From positions 1-64,000 of the forward strand of contig NZ_FNET01000024.1 of the NCBI RefSeq assembly GCF_900100275.1: a stretch of DNA of 64,000 nucleotides, read 5' to 3'. The notes below the pieces were generated by a model. That model did no database searches, was not told the origin of the DNA, and was given only the letters and a program-made list of their open reading frames with translations. The DNA is from Lentzea albidocapillata subsp. violacea. GTDB lineage: Bacteria > Actinomycetota > Actinomycetes > Mycobacteriales > Pseudonocardiaceae. Positions 25,030-32,809 of the stretch are shown here, in pieces (the first letter of the stretch is position 1; each line of letters begins with the position of its first letter). The position numbers and the translations under genes were made by a program.

Positions 25030-25910
25030 GCTTCGACAACGCATACGAGTCATTGCTGGGCGGCGAGGACGCGCACTGGGCGTTCGGGACGGGCTTCTCG
25101 GAGGCCCTCTCCGGCGTCAACCGCGAGTTCCCCGCGGGTGTCGACCGCGAAGCCCTCGCCGCGTACTGCCTGATGCTCGGCGACGACGCGTTGATCTTCT
25201 CGCAGCGGCTGTCGGAGTGGTGCTCGCGCGCTCCGGAACTGGAAGAGGACATCGCCCTCGCCAACATCGCGCTGGACCTGCTCGGCCAGGCCCGCATGCT
25301 GCTGACGCGCGCCGGTGAGGTGCTCGGCCGCGACGAGGACGCCCTGGCGTACCTGCGCGACGAACGCGAGTTCCGCAACGTCCACCTGGCCGAGATCGAC
25401 TGCGGCCCCGGCCCCGGTGGCGACTTCGCAGCGACGATCGCGCGTCTGCTCGTGTTCTCGTCGTGGCGTCTCGCGCTGTTCTCCCGCCTGCGTGGCTCGG
25501 CCGACCCGGTGCTCGCCGCGATCGCCGAGAAGGGCCTCAAAGAGCTGGCCTACCACCGTGACCACGCCGCCCAGTGGACCGTTCGCCTCGGCGACGGCAC
25601 CGACGAGTCGCACCGCCGCATGCAGGCCGGGCTCGAGCGCGTGTGGCCGTTCGTGGACGAGCTGTTCGCGACGCACGCGGTCGAGGTCACGCTGACCGGT
25701 GTCGCGGTCGACCCGGCGTCGCTGCGGTCCGAAGTGGACGGTGTGCTGGAGGCGGTGCTGAACGCCGCCGGCCTCACGCGCCCCACCGACACCCGCGCCG
25801 CCCGTGTCGCGGGCATGGCGGGCCGCGACGGCGTGCACACCGAGGCCATGGGCTACCTGCTCGCCGAGATGCAGCACCTGCACCGCTCGCTGCCGGGAGC
25901 GGTCTGGTGA
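25026..25910 (+). CDS. paaC: 1,2-phenylacetyl-CoA epoxidase subunit PaaC
   Basis: A 294-residue ferritin-fold structural partner of PaaA. The family stretches are LMLGDDALIFSQRLSEWCSR, ALDLLGQARMLLTRAGEV, FRNVHLAEIDCGPGPGGDFA and ELAYHRDHAAQWTVRLGDGT. It stabilises the catalytic subunit and is not itself catalytic. It overlaps paaB by four bases (ATGA) and paaD by four (GTGA). Confidence 0.95.
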   Translation: MSFDNAYESLLGGEDAHWAFGTGFSEALSGVNREFPAGVDREALAAYCLMLGDDALIFSQRLSEWCSRAPELEEDIALANIALDLLGQARMLLTRAGEVLGRDEDALAYLRDEREFRNVHLAEIDCGPGPGGDFAATIARLLVFSSWRLALFSRLRGSADPVLAAIAEKGLKELAYHRDHAAQWTVRLGDGTDESHRRMQAGLERVWPFVDELFATHAVEVTLTGVAVDPASLRSEVDGVLEAVLNAAGLTRPTDTRAARVAGMAGRDGVHTEAMGYLLAEMQHLHRSLPGAVW

Positions 25911-26398
25911 CGACGGCACTGGAGGTCGCGTCGGCCGTGCGGGACCCGGAACTCCCGGTCCTCACGCTCGCCGACCTCGGCGTGCTCCGCGACGTCGCGG
26001 AAGAGGACGGACGCGTCGTCGTCACCATCACCCCGACCTACTCGGGCTGCCCCGCCATCGACGAGATGGGCGCTGACCTGCGCCGATCGCTGGTCGGCGC
26101 GGGCTACCCGGACGTCGAGGTGCGCCTGTCGCTGTCCCCGGCCTGGACCACGGACTGGATCAGCGAGGAAGGCCGGTCGAAGCTGGCCGCCGCCGGCATC
26201 GCGCCACCGTCCCGCATCGGCCCGACGGTCGCGGGCCCGGTGCCGCTGAACCTCGTGCCGCCATCACGCCAGGTCGCGTGCCCGCAGTGCGGCTCGCTGA
26301 ACACCTCGGAGATTTCTCGGTTCGGCTCGACCGCGTGCAAGGCCCTGCGCCGCTGCCACGCCTGCGCCGAACCGTTCGAGCACGTCAAGGAGATCTGA
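25907..26398 (+). CDS. paaD: PaaD, Fe-S maturation factor of phenylacetyl-CoA epoxidase
   Basis: A 163-residue protein. The N-terminal MIP18/DUF59-like domain has VRDPELPVLTLADLGVLRDV and PTYSGCPAIDEM. The C-terminal treble-clef/zinc-ribbon region has ACPQCGSLNTSEISRFGSTA, then CKALRRCHACAEPFEH. PaaD is needed to build active epoxidase, probably by Fe-S assembly on PaaE. GTG at 25907 overlaps the paaC stop. Confidence 0.94.
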   Translation: MTTALEVASAVRDPELPVLTLADLGVLRDVAEEDGRVVVTITPTYSGCPAIDEMGADLRRSLVGAGYPDVEVRLSLSPAWTTDWISEEGRSKLAAAGIAPPSRIGPTVAGPVPLNLVPPSRQVACPQCGSLNTSEISRFGSTACKALRRCHACAEPFEHVKEI

Positions 26399-26402
26399 GT
26401 TG
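26386..26402 (+). promoter_or_regulatory. ribosome-binding site deciding the TTG start of paaE
   Basis: AAGGAG lies at the end of paaD, seven bases before TTG at 26400. No ATG or GTG is better placed, so the rare TTG start is well supported. Confidence 0.65.
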
Positions 26403-27443
26403 TCGTCGCGCCGAGCCGCCTTCCACAAGCTCACCGTCGCCCGCGTCGACCGCCTCTGCGACGACGCCGTGGCCGTCACCTTCGACGTGCCCGGCGACCT
26501 CTCGGACGAGTTCGCCTTCGCGGCCGGCCAGTACCTGACCCTGCGCCAGGGCGACGAACGCCGCTCGTACTCGATCTGCGCGCCGGCGGGCGCTGCTCCG
26601 CGAATCGGCGTGCGCCGCGTCGACGGCGGCCAGTTCTCGACCTGGCTAGTGGACCGCGTAGCCCCCGGTGACGTGCTCGAAGTCCTGCCCCCGCTGGGCA
26701 AGTTCACCCCGTCCGGCACGGGCACGCACCACGGCCTGGTCGTCGCGGGCTCCGGCATCACCCCGGCCCTGTCGATCGCCGCCACGGTCCTGGCCACCGG
26801 CGCCCGCGTGACCCTGATGTACGGCAACCGCAGCACCAACACGGTGATGTTCGCCGACGAACTGGCCGACCTGAAGGACCGCTACCCGGCCACGTTCCAG
26901 CTGATCCACGTCCTGTCCCGCGAACCGCGAGACGTAGAACTGTTCACCGGCCGCCTGACCGCCGCAAAGCTGACGGCCCTCTTCGGCAGCGTCGTCCCGT
27001 TCGACGCCATCGACGAATGGTGGCTGTGCGGCCCCTACGAGATGGTGCAGGACGCCACGTCCGTGCTGCGCGATCGCGGCGTCGCGCCAGACCGCGTGCA
27101 CCACGAACTCTTCTACGTGGACGAACCGCCGCCCCCTCCGCGCCGCGCGGAGGCCGTCATCGACGCCGCCGCCTCGGTCACGGTGGTGCTGGACGGCAAG
27201 TCGACCACGCTGCCCCTGCCCGCCGGTGAGCCGATCCTGGACGCGGCCCAGCGCGTCCGCGCCGACCTGCCGTTCGCCTGCAAGGGCGGGGTGTGCGGCA
27301 CGTGCCGCGCTTTGGTGACCGAGGGCAGCGTCGAGATGCGGCGCAACTACGCGCTCGACGAGTCCGAGGTGGCGGCCGGGTTCGTGCTGACCTGTCAGGC
27401 GCTGCCGACCAGCGAGTGCGTGACGGTCGACTTCGACGCCTGA
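26400..27443 (+). CDS. paaE: phenylacetyl-CoA epoxidase reductase PaaE
   Basis: A 347-residue electron-transfer subunit. The N-terminal FAD-binding domain (GQYLTLRQGDERRSYSIC) is followed by an NAD(P)H-binding domain (VVAGSGITPALSIAATVL, WWLCGPYEMV). The C-terminal plant-type [2Fe-2S] ferredoxin has ACKGGVCGTCRALVTEG, then LTCQALP. It delivers NADPH electrons to the PaaA di-iron centre. It starts at TTG, one base after the paaD stop, and ends the paaABCDE operon, followed by a GGAGTA/TACTCC hairpin. Confidence 0.95.
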   Translation: MSSRRAAFHKLTVARVDRLCDDAVAVTFDVPGDLSDEFAFAAGQYLTLRQGDERRSYSICAPAGAAPRIGVRRVDGGQFSTWLVDRVAPGDVLEVLPPLGKFTPSGTGTHHGLVVAGSGITPALSIAATVLATGARVTLMYGNRSTNTVMFADELADLKDRYPATFQLIHVLSREPRDVELFTGRLTAAKLTALFGSVVPFDAIDEWWLCGPYEMVQDATSVLRDRGVAPDRVHHELFYVDEPPPPPRRAEAVIDAAASVTVVLDGKSTTLPLPAGEPILDAAQRVRADLPFACKGGVCGTCRALVTEGSVEMRRNYALDESEVAAGFVLTCQALPTSECVTVDFDA

Positions 27444-27445
27444 TC

Positions 27446-27466
27446 GGAGTAGCGCGTTACTCCTTT
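27446..27466 (+). terminator. short hairpin after paaE
   Basis: GGAGTA (27446-27451) and TACTCC (27458-27463) pair perfectly around a six-base loop and are followed by TTT. It is a weak candidate terminator of the paa operon. Confidence 0.45.
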
Positions 27467-27468
27467 GA

Positions 27469-27480
27469 GACCATATGGTC
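27469..27480. promoter_or_regulatory. perfect 12-bp palindrome abutting the start of the DUF3800-like gene
   Basis: GACCATATGGTC is self-complementary and ends one base before the ATG at 27482, where a ribosome-binding site would normally lie. It could be an operator, or the gene may be translated without a Shine-Dalgarno sequence. Confidence 0.4.
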
Positions 27481-27481
27481 C

Positions 27482-28009
27482 ATGTGGCATGGATTCTTGG
27501 ACGAGTCGCGTCGAGGTGCGACCTACCTCGTCGCGGTAACGCTCGTGCGTTCACGGGACCTCGACGGGATGCGATCGGTCATGCGGGGGCTGGTGAAGCG
27601 CGGGCAGCGGCGAATCCACTTCAACGACGAGAGCGACCGTCAGCGGAAAGTGGTGCTGGCCCAGATCAGCGCACTCGGCGCGCGTGCCTATGTCTGGACG
27701 TGCAAGCACAACAACGATGCCCTCGCGCGTTCCGCATGCCTGTTCGACATGATTCCCCGACTGGTGGAGCTTGATGTCTCTCGCCTCGTGCTCGAAAGCT
27801 GCCAGCACCAGGATGCTGCTGATCGCCGCGTGCTCGCGTCGGGCATCCGCAAGTTCGGTGGGGCGTTCATGTACGAACACCTCAAGCCGACCGAAGACCC
27901 ACTGCTGTGGATCAGCGACGCGATCGCGTGGTCGTACGGCGCGGGTGGCGACTGGCGCAGGCGGGCCGGTGACCTGATCGGCGAGGTGTCGGAGGCAGAA
28001 GCCCCATAG
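27482..28009 (+). CDS. DUF3800-like protein, unknown function
   Basis: A 175-residue protein from ATG at 27482. It opens with HGFLDESRRGATYLVAVTLV, followed later by RIHFNDESDRQRK. This resembles the DES-motif start and HF...E block of DUF3800 proteins, an RNase H-like fold found near mobile and defence genes. A later Asp lies in LLWISDAIAWSYGAGGDW. No Shine-Dalgarno sequence is visible, and a 12-bp palindrome takes its place. It sits alone between the paa operon and an unrelated membrane protein. The family assignment is tentative. Confidence 0.55.
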   Translation: MWHGFLDESRRGATYLVAVTLVRSRDLDGMRSVMRGLVKRGQRRIHFNDESDRQRKVVLAQISALGARAYVWTCKHNNDALARSACLFDMIPRLVELDVSRLVLESCQHQDAADRRVLASGIRKFGGAFMYEHLKPTEDPLLWISDAIAWSYGAGGDWRRRAGDLIGEVSEAEAP

Positions 28010-28019
28010 ACAGCGCGAA

Positions 28020-28080
28020 ACCCGGCAACCCGTCGTCCGGCGGGTGAACCGGGTCCACTTCCGGCTCCTACTGGAACCGG
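28020..28080 (+). terminator. two successive hairpins after the DUF3800-like gene
   Basis: ACCCGG/CCGGGT and the inner ACCCG/CGGGT form a nested stem at 28020-28054. CCGGCTCC/GGAACCGG forms a second stem with one mismatch at 28061-28080. Together they probably terminate upstream transcription before the next gene at 28147. Confidence 0.5.
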
Positions 28081-28146
28081 CACGACAATATTAGCACGAC
28101 ATGAATCTGCCCCCACGCACATTCGTGACGTGGCACGATCGCCGAC

Positions 28147-28770
28147 ATGGGGATCGTCGTCCGCTCAGCGCTCTGGGGTGCCGCAATCGGCACCCTGCTG
28201 ATGGGCGCCTTCGTCACGGCGGTCGACCTGGCGGTCCCGAGCGACAAACCGCCCTCCTCGGCCTTCATCACGATCCTCGCGATCCTGGTGGTCGCCTTCA
28301 TGACCGGCACCATCCCCGGCGCGGTCGTCGGTACCGGTGTCGGCTTCATCCGCCGCTCCGTCCGGCAGCCCCGCCAGATGCCGAGGCCGATGCACCCGCC
28401 GGTCCCGCAGCAGCCCTACGACATGTGGTCCGACCTGGTCGAGCGCTGCGCCGCGTCCACGCGCAGGGTCGCGGCGGCGGTGCAGACCGTGCCGAACTCG
28501 GCGGCCAAGGACTGGCTGTGGAGGATCAGCGGGCAGCTGACCAAGGAGCTCGACGACGTGCGCGGCATCGCGCAGCTCGGGCGGGCGCTCGGTGCGGTCG
28601 ACCGGCAGCACCCGGTCTACCAGCGGTTGCTTCAGGCCACGCACGACTTCCACCAGTTCGAGAACGAGGTCGGGCGGGTGGCCTTGCAGATGTTCGATCA
28701 TCCCGAGCTGGACGAGGCGCGCACGCACCTCGAGGTGCTGGAGAAGCAGCTCCCTCAGCTCTCGGCCTGA
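28147..28770 (+). CDS. membrane protein with cytoplasmic helical domain, unknown function
   Basis: A 207-residue protein. Two transmembrane helices (SALWGAAIGTLLMGAFVTAV and FITILAILVVAFMTGTIPGA) are followed by a Pro/Arg-rich hinge and a ~120-residue soluble helical domain (WSDLVERCAASTRRVAAAVQ, DWLWRISGQLTKELDDVRGI). I recognise no named family. Its last 16 bases overlap the convergent inositol-phosphatase gene. Confidence 0.7.
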   Translation: MGIVVRSALWGAAIGTLLMGAFVTAVDLAVPSDKPPSSAFITILAILVVAFMTGTIPGAVVGTGVGFIRRSVRQPRQMPRPMHPPVPQQPYDMWSDLVERCAASTRRVAAAVQTVPNSAAKDWLWRISGQLTKELDDVRGIAQLGRALGAVDRQHPVYQRLLQATHDFHQFENEVGRVALQMFDHPELDEARTHLEVLEKQLPQLSA

Positions 28771-29588
28771 AGCGCCGACTGCCACCAGCCCAGAACCTCG
28801 TCCGCTGCTTCAGGAGCGGCTACGAGCAGTCCGTCCACGGGTAGTTGGGCGCCCTCGCCGCGTCTGTCGAGCACGACCGCACCCGACTCCACGGCTAGTG
28901 ACACCGCTCCGGCGACGTCCCATTCGTGGTAGCCGTGCAGCACGGCGGCTGCGACGTGGCCCAACGCCACTTGTGCGACGGCGAGCGCTTTCGAGCCGAG
29001 AACGCGCACACCCGTGCCTGCTATCGCTGCCGTGGAGATGAACTCGCCCATGCCCGGCCACGGGCCGGAACGTGTCATCTCGGTGCACACGACGAGGGAG
29101 TCGCCTTGGCGTTCGGTCAGGCGGACCGGCGTGCCGTTCGCACGCATGCCACGGCCGCGTGCGGCGGCGTAGATCTGCGAGCGGTACGGGTCGGCGACGA
29201 CGCCGACGACAGGTCCCCAGCGGTCCACCAGAGCGAGGCTGTAGGCGCACCAGGGCATGCCCGCCGTGTAGTTCGCGGTGCCGTCGACGGGGTCGACGAC
29301 CCAGCGGAACTCCGAGTCGCCGGGAACGTCGATGTCGGAGTTCTCGCAGAACACCGGGATGTCGGGGAACTCGGCGGTGAGCACGCGCCGGGTGTGGCGT
29401 TCCAGGGTGCGGTCGGTGTCGGTGACCCAGTCGAACGGTGACTCGTCGGAGTCGGGACGCACGCCGCGGCCGGCGGTGGCCATGATGACGTCCGAGGCGT
29501 CGTTCGCCAGGCGACCGGCCACTTCCAGCGCGATGGACACCAGGCCGGGCTCTACCGGGTGCGCGGGGCGGGACGACAAGACGGTCAT
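28755..29588 (-). CDS. inositol monophosphatase-family phosphatase
   Basis: A 277-residue Mg-dependent phosphatase. The metal-binding signature is WVVDPVDGTANYTAGMPW, and the second signature is WDVAGAVSLAVESGAVVLDR. The family includes inositol-1-phosphatase (SuhB/ImpA), histidinol phosphatase and 3'-phosphoadenosine 5'-phosphate phosphatase. The sequence alone does not choose between them. It is convergent with, and overlaps, the membrane protein gene by 16 bases, and diverges from the mgtA-like gene. Confidence 0.87.
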   Translation of the reverse strand: MTVLSSRPAHPVEPGLVSIALEVAGRLANDASDVIMATAGRGVRPDSDESPFDWVTDTDRTLERHTRRVLTAEFPDIPVFCENSDIDVPGDSEFRWVVDPVDGTANYTAGMPWCAYSLALVDRWGPVVGVVADPYRSQIYAAARGRGMRANGTPVRLTERQGDSLVVCTEMTRSGPWPGMGEFISTAAIAGTGVRVLGSKALAVAQVALGHVAAAVLHGYHEWDVAGAVSLAVESGAVVLDRRGEGAQLPVDGLLVAAPEAADEVLGWWQSALQAES

Positions 29589-29732
29589 GCTGGCCTAGTT
29601 TCACCGCGCCGGATGTCCGGCAGCCCAAGCGGAGATGACGAATCGACGATCACCTGGCCACGACGTGAGGTGTTCCGTCCGCGTCAAATCTGAGGTCACG
29701 CGGACTTCATACGGGCACCTCATGGTGTCCCT

Positions 29733-30806
29733 GTGCGCGTAGCGATCGTGACCGAGAGCTTCCTGCCCCAGGTGAACGGTGTCACCAACTCGGTGCTCCG
29801 GGTCCTGGAGCACCTGCGCCGCAACGGACATCAGGCGATGGTCGTTGCGCCGGGCGCGGGTGCCGACGAGCACCACGGCACGCCCGTCGTCAGAGTCTCC
29901 TCCGTCGACGTGCCGATGGTGACGAGTCTTCCGATCGGTGTGCCGAGCCCGCGAGTGCTCCACGCCCTGGCCGACTTCCAGCCCGACGTGGTGCACCTCG
30001 CGTCGCCGTTCGTGCTCGGCGCGTACGGCCTGAGAGCCGCGCGCAAGCTCGACGTGCCCACGGTTGCGGTCTACCAGACCGACGTGGCCGGCTTCGCGGG
30101 CAACTACGGCCTGGGCCTCACGAAACGCGCCGCGTGGCGCTGGACCAGACGCCTCCACACGCTCGCCGACCGCACGCTCGCCCCGTCGAGCTCGGCGGTG
30201 GAAGCGCTGGAACAGCATGGCGTCCCGCGCGTGCACCGGTGGGGCAGAGGCGTGGACATCGACCTCTTCCACCCGCGTCCGAGGCACAACGACGAGCTGA
30301 CCATCGGTTACGTCGGCCGCCTTGCGCCGGAGAAGCAGGTCAACCGGCTCAAGGAACTGCACGACCTGCCGGGCGTGAAGCTGCGGATCGTCGGTGACGG
30401 GCCTGACCGCGAGCAGCTCGAGAAGGACATGCCGAACGCGGAGTTCCTGGGCTTCCGCACCGGGCAGGAGCTTGCAGAGGCCTACGCGTCGTTGGACGTC
30501 TTCATCCACACGGGCCCGCACGAGACGTTCTGCCAGGCCGTGCAGGAGGCGCTGGCGACCGGCCTCCCGGTACTGGCACCGAACGCCGGCGGCCCGCGTG
30601 ACCTGGTCAGGCACGGCCGCACCGGGTACCTCTTCGAGGAGGACATCGCCCAGTACGTGGACCTGCTGCGAGACCCGATGCTGCGCAGGCGGTTCGGACT
30701 CGCGGCCCGCAAGTCGGTGCTCACCCGCACCTGGCCCGCCGTCTGCGACCAGCTGATGGGTCACTACGCGGCAGTCATCGGACTCACTCACCAGGCGGCC
30801 GCTTGA
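29733..30806 (+). CDS. mgtA: GT4 glycosyltransferase, MgtA-like alpha-mannosyltransferase
   Basis: A 357-residue GT-B enzyme. The N-terminus MRVAIVTESFLPQVNGVTNS is characteristic of the GDP-mannose-dependent MgtA/PimB-like group. The C-terminal donor site has YVGRLAPEKQVNRL and a family-typical E...E loop (GPHETFCQAVQEALATGLPV). The position just before menG matches mycobacterial mgtA (Rv0557, from memory), which mannosylates a glucuronosyl-diacylglycerol lipid. The start is GTG. Its stop overlaps the TTG start of a second glycosyltransferase. Confidence 0.82.
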   Translation: MRVAIVTESFLPQVNGVTNSVLRVLEHLRRNGHQAMVVAPGAGADEHHGTPVVRVSSVDVPMVTSLPIGVPSPRVLHALADFQPDVVHLASPFVLGAYGLRAARKLDVPTVAVYQTDVAGFAGNYGLGLTKRAAWRWTRRLHTLADRTLAPSSSAVEALEQHGVPRVHRWGRGVDIDLFHPRPRHNDELTIGYVGRLAPEKQVNRLKELHDLPGVKLRIVGDGPDREQLEKDMPNAEFLGFRTGQELAEAYASLDVFIHTGPHETFCQAVQEALATGLPVLAPNAGGPRDLVRHGRTGYLFEEDIAQYVDLLRDPMLRRRFGLAARKSVLTRTWPAVCDQLMGHYAAVIGLTHQAAA

Positions 30807-31900
30807 GGATCGTTCAGCTCGCCAACTTCTACGGCCCCAAGTCGGGCGGCCTCCGCACGGCGCTGCACCACCTGGGCACCGGTTACGCGCAGGAGGGCCA
30901 CGAGGTGGTGCTCGTCGTGCCGGGCGACCGCCACGCCGACGAGGAACTGCCCGGCGGAGTGCGCCGGATCACCCTGCCCGCGGTGCAGGTCCCCTACACC
31001 GGCGGCTACCGGGTGGTGGACCCGTGGCGGGTCAAGTCGCTGGTGGAACACCTGAGGCCCGACCGCCTGGAGGTCTCCGACCGGCTCACCCTGCGCGGCA
31101 TGGGCGCGTGGGCGAGCGAACGCGGCATCCCGAACGTCGTGATCTCCCACGAACGCCTGGACCGCCTGCTCCGGTTCGTGCTGCCCGCCACCCCGGCCGA
31201 ACGCGGCGCCGACTGGGCGAACCGCCGCATGGCCGCCTCCTACGACACCGTCGTCTGCACGACGGCGTTCGCCCGCGAGGAGTTCGACCGCATCGGCGCC
31301 ACGAACGTCACCCAGGTACCGCTGGGCGTCGACCTGGCCACGTTCACCCCCACGCGCCACTCCGCCTCGTTGCGGCAGGACCTGTTGCAGGGCAAGGACA
31401 ACCTGCTCATCCACTGTGGACGCTTGTCGCCGGAGAAGCACGTCGAACGCTCCGTCGACACCCTGGCCGAACTCCACGAACAGGGCCACTCCGCACGCCT
31501 GGTGATCGCCGGCGACGGCCCGCGCCGCTCGTTCCTCGAAAAGCGCGCGGCGGGCCTGCCGGTGACGTTCCTGGGCTTCGTGAACTCACGCCTCGACGTG
31601 GCCTCCCTGCTCGCCTCGGCGGATCTGTCGCTCGCACCGGGCCCGCACGAGACGTTCGGCCTGGCCGCCCTGGAGGCCCTGGCCAGCGGCACCCCGGTCG
31701 TCGTCAGCAGGAGCAGCGCCCTGAAGGAGATCGTCCAGCCGTCCTGCGGCGCGGCCGTCTCCGACGACGCTCCCGCCTTCGCCTCGGCCGCCCGGCACCT
31801 GCTGGAATCGGGTTCCCGGGAGGCCGCACGGGCCCGCGCCGAGGAGTACCCGTGGCACGCGGCGGTCGACGGCATGCTCACCGCCCTGAAGGTGCCCTGA
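30803..31900 (+). CDS. GT4-family glycosyltransferase
   Basis: A 365-residue GT-B protein. The N-terminal glycine loop is FYGPKSGGLRTALHHLG. The C-terminal donor-binding half has HCGRLSPEKHVERSVDTLA and GPHETFGLAALEALASGTPV. It starts at TTG (30803), overlapping the mgtA-like stop by four bases, so the pair should be co-translated and may extend the same glycolipid. Sugar and acceptor are unknown. There is no signal peptide; it is expected to work at the cytoplasmic membrane face. Confidence 0.85.
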   Translation: MRIVQLANFYGPKSGGLRTALHHLGTGYAQEGHEVVLVVPGDRHADEELPGGVRRITLPAVQVPYTGGYRVVDPWRVKSLVEHLRPDRLEVSDRLTLRGMGAWASERGIPNVVISHERLDRLLRFVLPATPAERGADWANRRMAASYDTVVCTTAFAREEFDRIGATNVTQVPLGVDLATFTPTRHSASLRQDLLQGKDNLLIHCGRLSPEKHVERSVDTLAELHEQGHSARLVIAGDGPRRSFLEKRAAGLPVTFLGFVNSRLDVASLLASADLSLAPGPHETFGLAALEALASGTPVVVSRSSALKEIVQPSCGAAVSDDAPAFASAARHLLESGSREAARARAEEYPWHAAVDGMLTALKVP

Positions 31901-31935
31901 AGAAGATCTCAGCCAGGCTGACTTAGTCTTTAGTC

Positions 31936-32652
31936 ATGTCGCGAGCCGGCCTGGACAAGAACCCCCGCGAGGTAGCCGAGATGTTCGACGGCGTGGCCAA
32001 GGGCTACGACCGGACGAACTCGGTCATGACGCTGGGCTTCGACCGCCGCTGGCGGGAGTGGAGCAGGCGCGTCCTCGACGCCCGCCCGAACGAGAAGGTC
32101 CTCGACCTGGCCGCCGGCACCGCGGTCTCCACCGTCCAGTACGCCGAGTCCGGCGCCTGGTGCGTCGCCGCGGACTTCTCCGTCGGCATGCTCGCCTCGG
32201 GCGCCCACCGCCGAGTCCCGAAGGTGGCCGCGGACGCCCTGCGCCTGCCCTTCAAGGACAACTCCTTCGACGCCGTCACGGTGTCCTTCGGCATCCGCAA
32301 CTTCAGCGACACCGTGGTGGCCCTGCGCGAAATGGCGCGCGTCACCAAGCCGGGCGGCCGCATGGTCATCTGCGAGGTCTCGACGCCGGTCTGGAAGCCG
32401 TTCCGCTTCGTCTACATGCGCTACCTGCTCAAACTGCTCCCGCTCATCGCGAGGTTCGTGTCCTCGAACCCCGCCGCCTACTCGTACCTGTCGGAGTCGA
32501 TGGCGACCTGGCCGGACCAGCGCACGCTCGGCGAGCTCATCTCGCAGGCGGGCTGGGAGGACGTGGCCTGGTTCAACCTGACCGGCGGCATGGTGGCCCT
32601 GCACCGCGCGACCAAGCCCAAGCCGAAGGCCGAAGAGCCCGCCGAGTCGTAA
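31936..32652 (+). CDS. menG: demethylmenaquinone methyltransferase MenG/UbiE
   Basis: A 238-residue SAM-dependent methyltransferase that performs the C-methylation of demethylmenaquinone. MFDGVAKGYDRTNSVMTLG is the UbiE signature. The SAM motif is VLDLAAGTAVSTVQYAES, then AADFSVGML. The second signature is VTKPGGRMVICEVS, and the C-terminus has AWFNLTGGMVALHRA. It follows the glycosyltransferase pair and precedes menJ, as I recall for mycobacteria. Confidence 0.95.
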   Translation: MSRAGLDKNPREVAEMFDGVAKGYDRTNSVMTLGFDRRWREWSRRVLDARPNEKVLDLAAGTAVSTVQYAESGAWCVAADFSVGMLASGAHRRVPKVAADALRLPFKDNSFDAVTVSFGIRNFSDTVVALREMARVTKPGGRMVICEVSTPVWKPFRFVYMRYLLKLLPLIARFVSSNPAAYSYLSESMATWPDQRTLGELISQAGWEDVAWFNLTGGMVALHRATKPKPKAEEPAES

Positions 32653-32809
32653 CCCGCTCACAGGGCAGGGCGACGGCCGGCACGCCAGACGACCCCGCCG
32701 CCGGAACGGCAACCACCCGCCCCCCGGCAACCCCAGCCCCCGGAACCCTCAGCAACCTCCGGTTAGAGTCGCCAGCAGAAGCTGTGACCGGTACACGCAG
32801 GGAGTCTGG

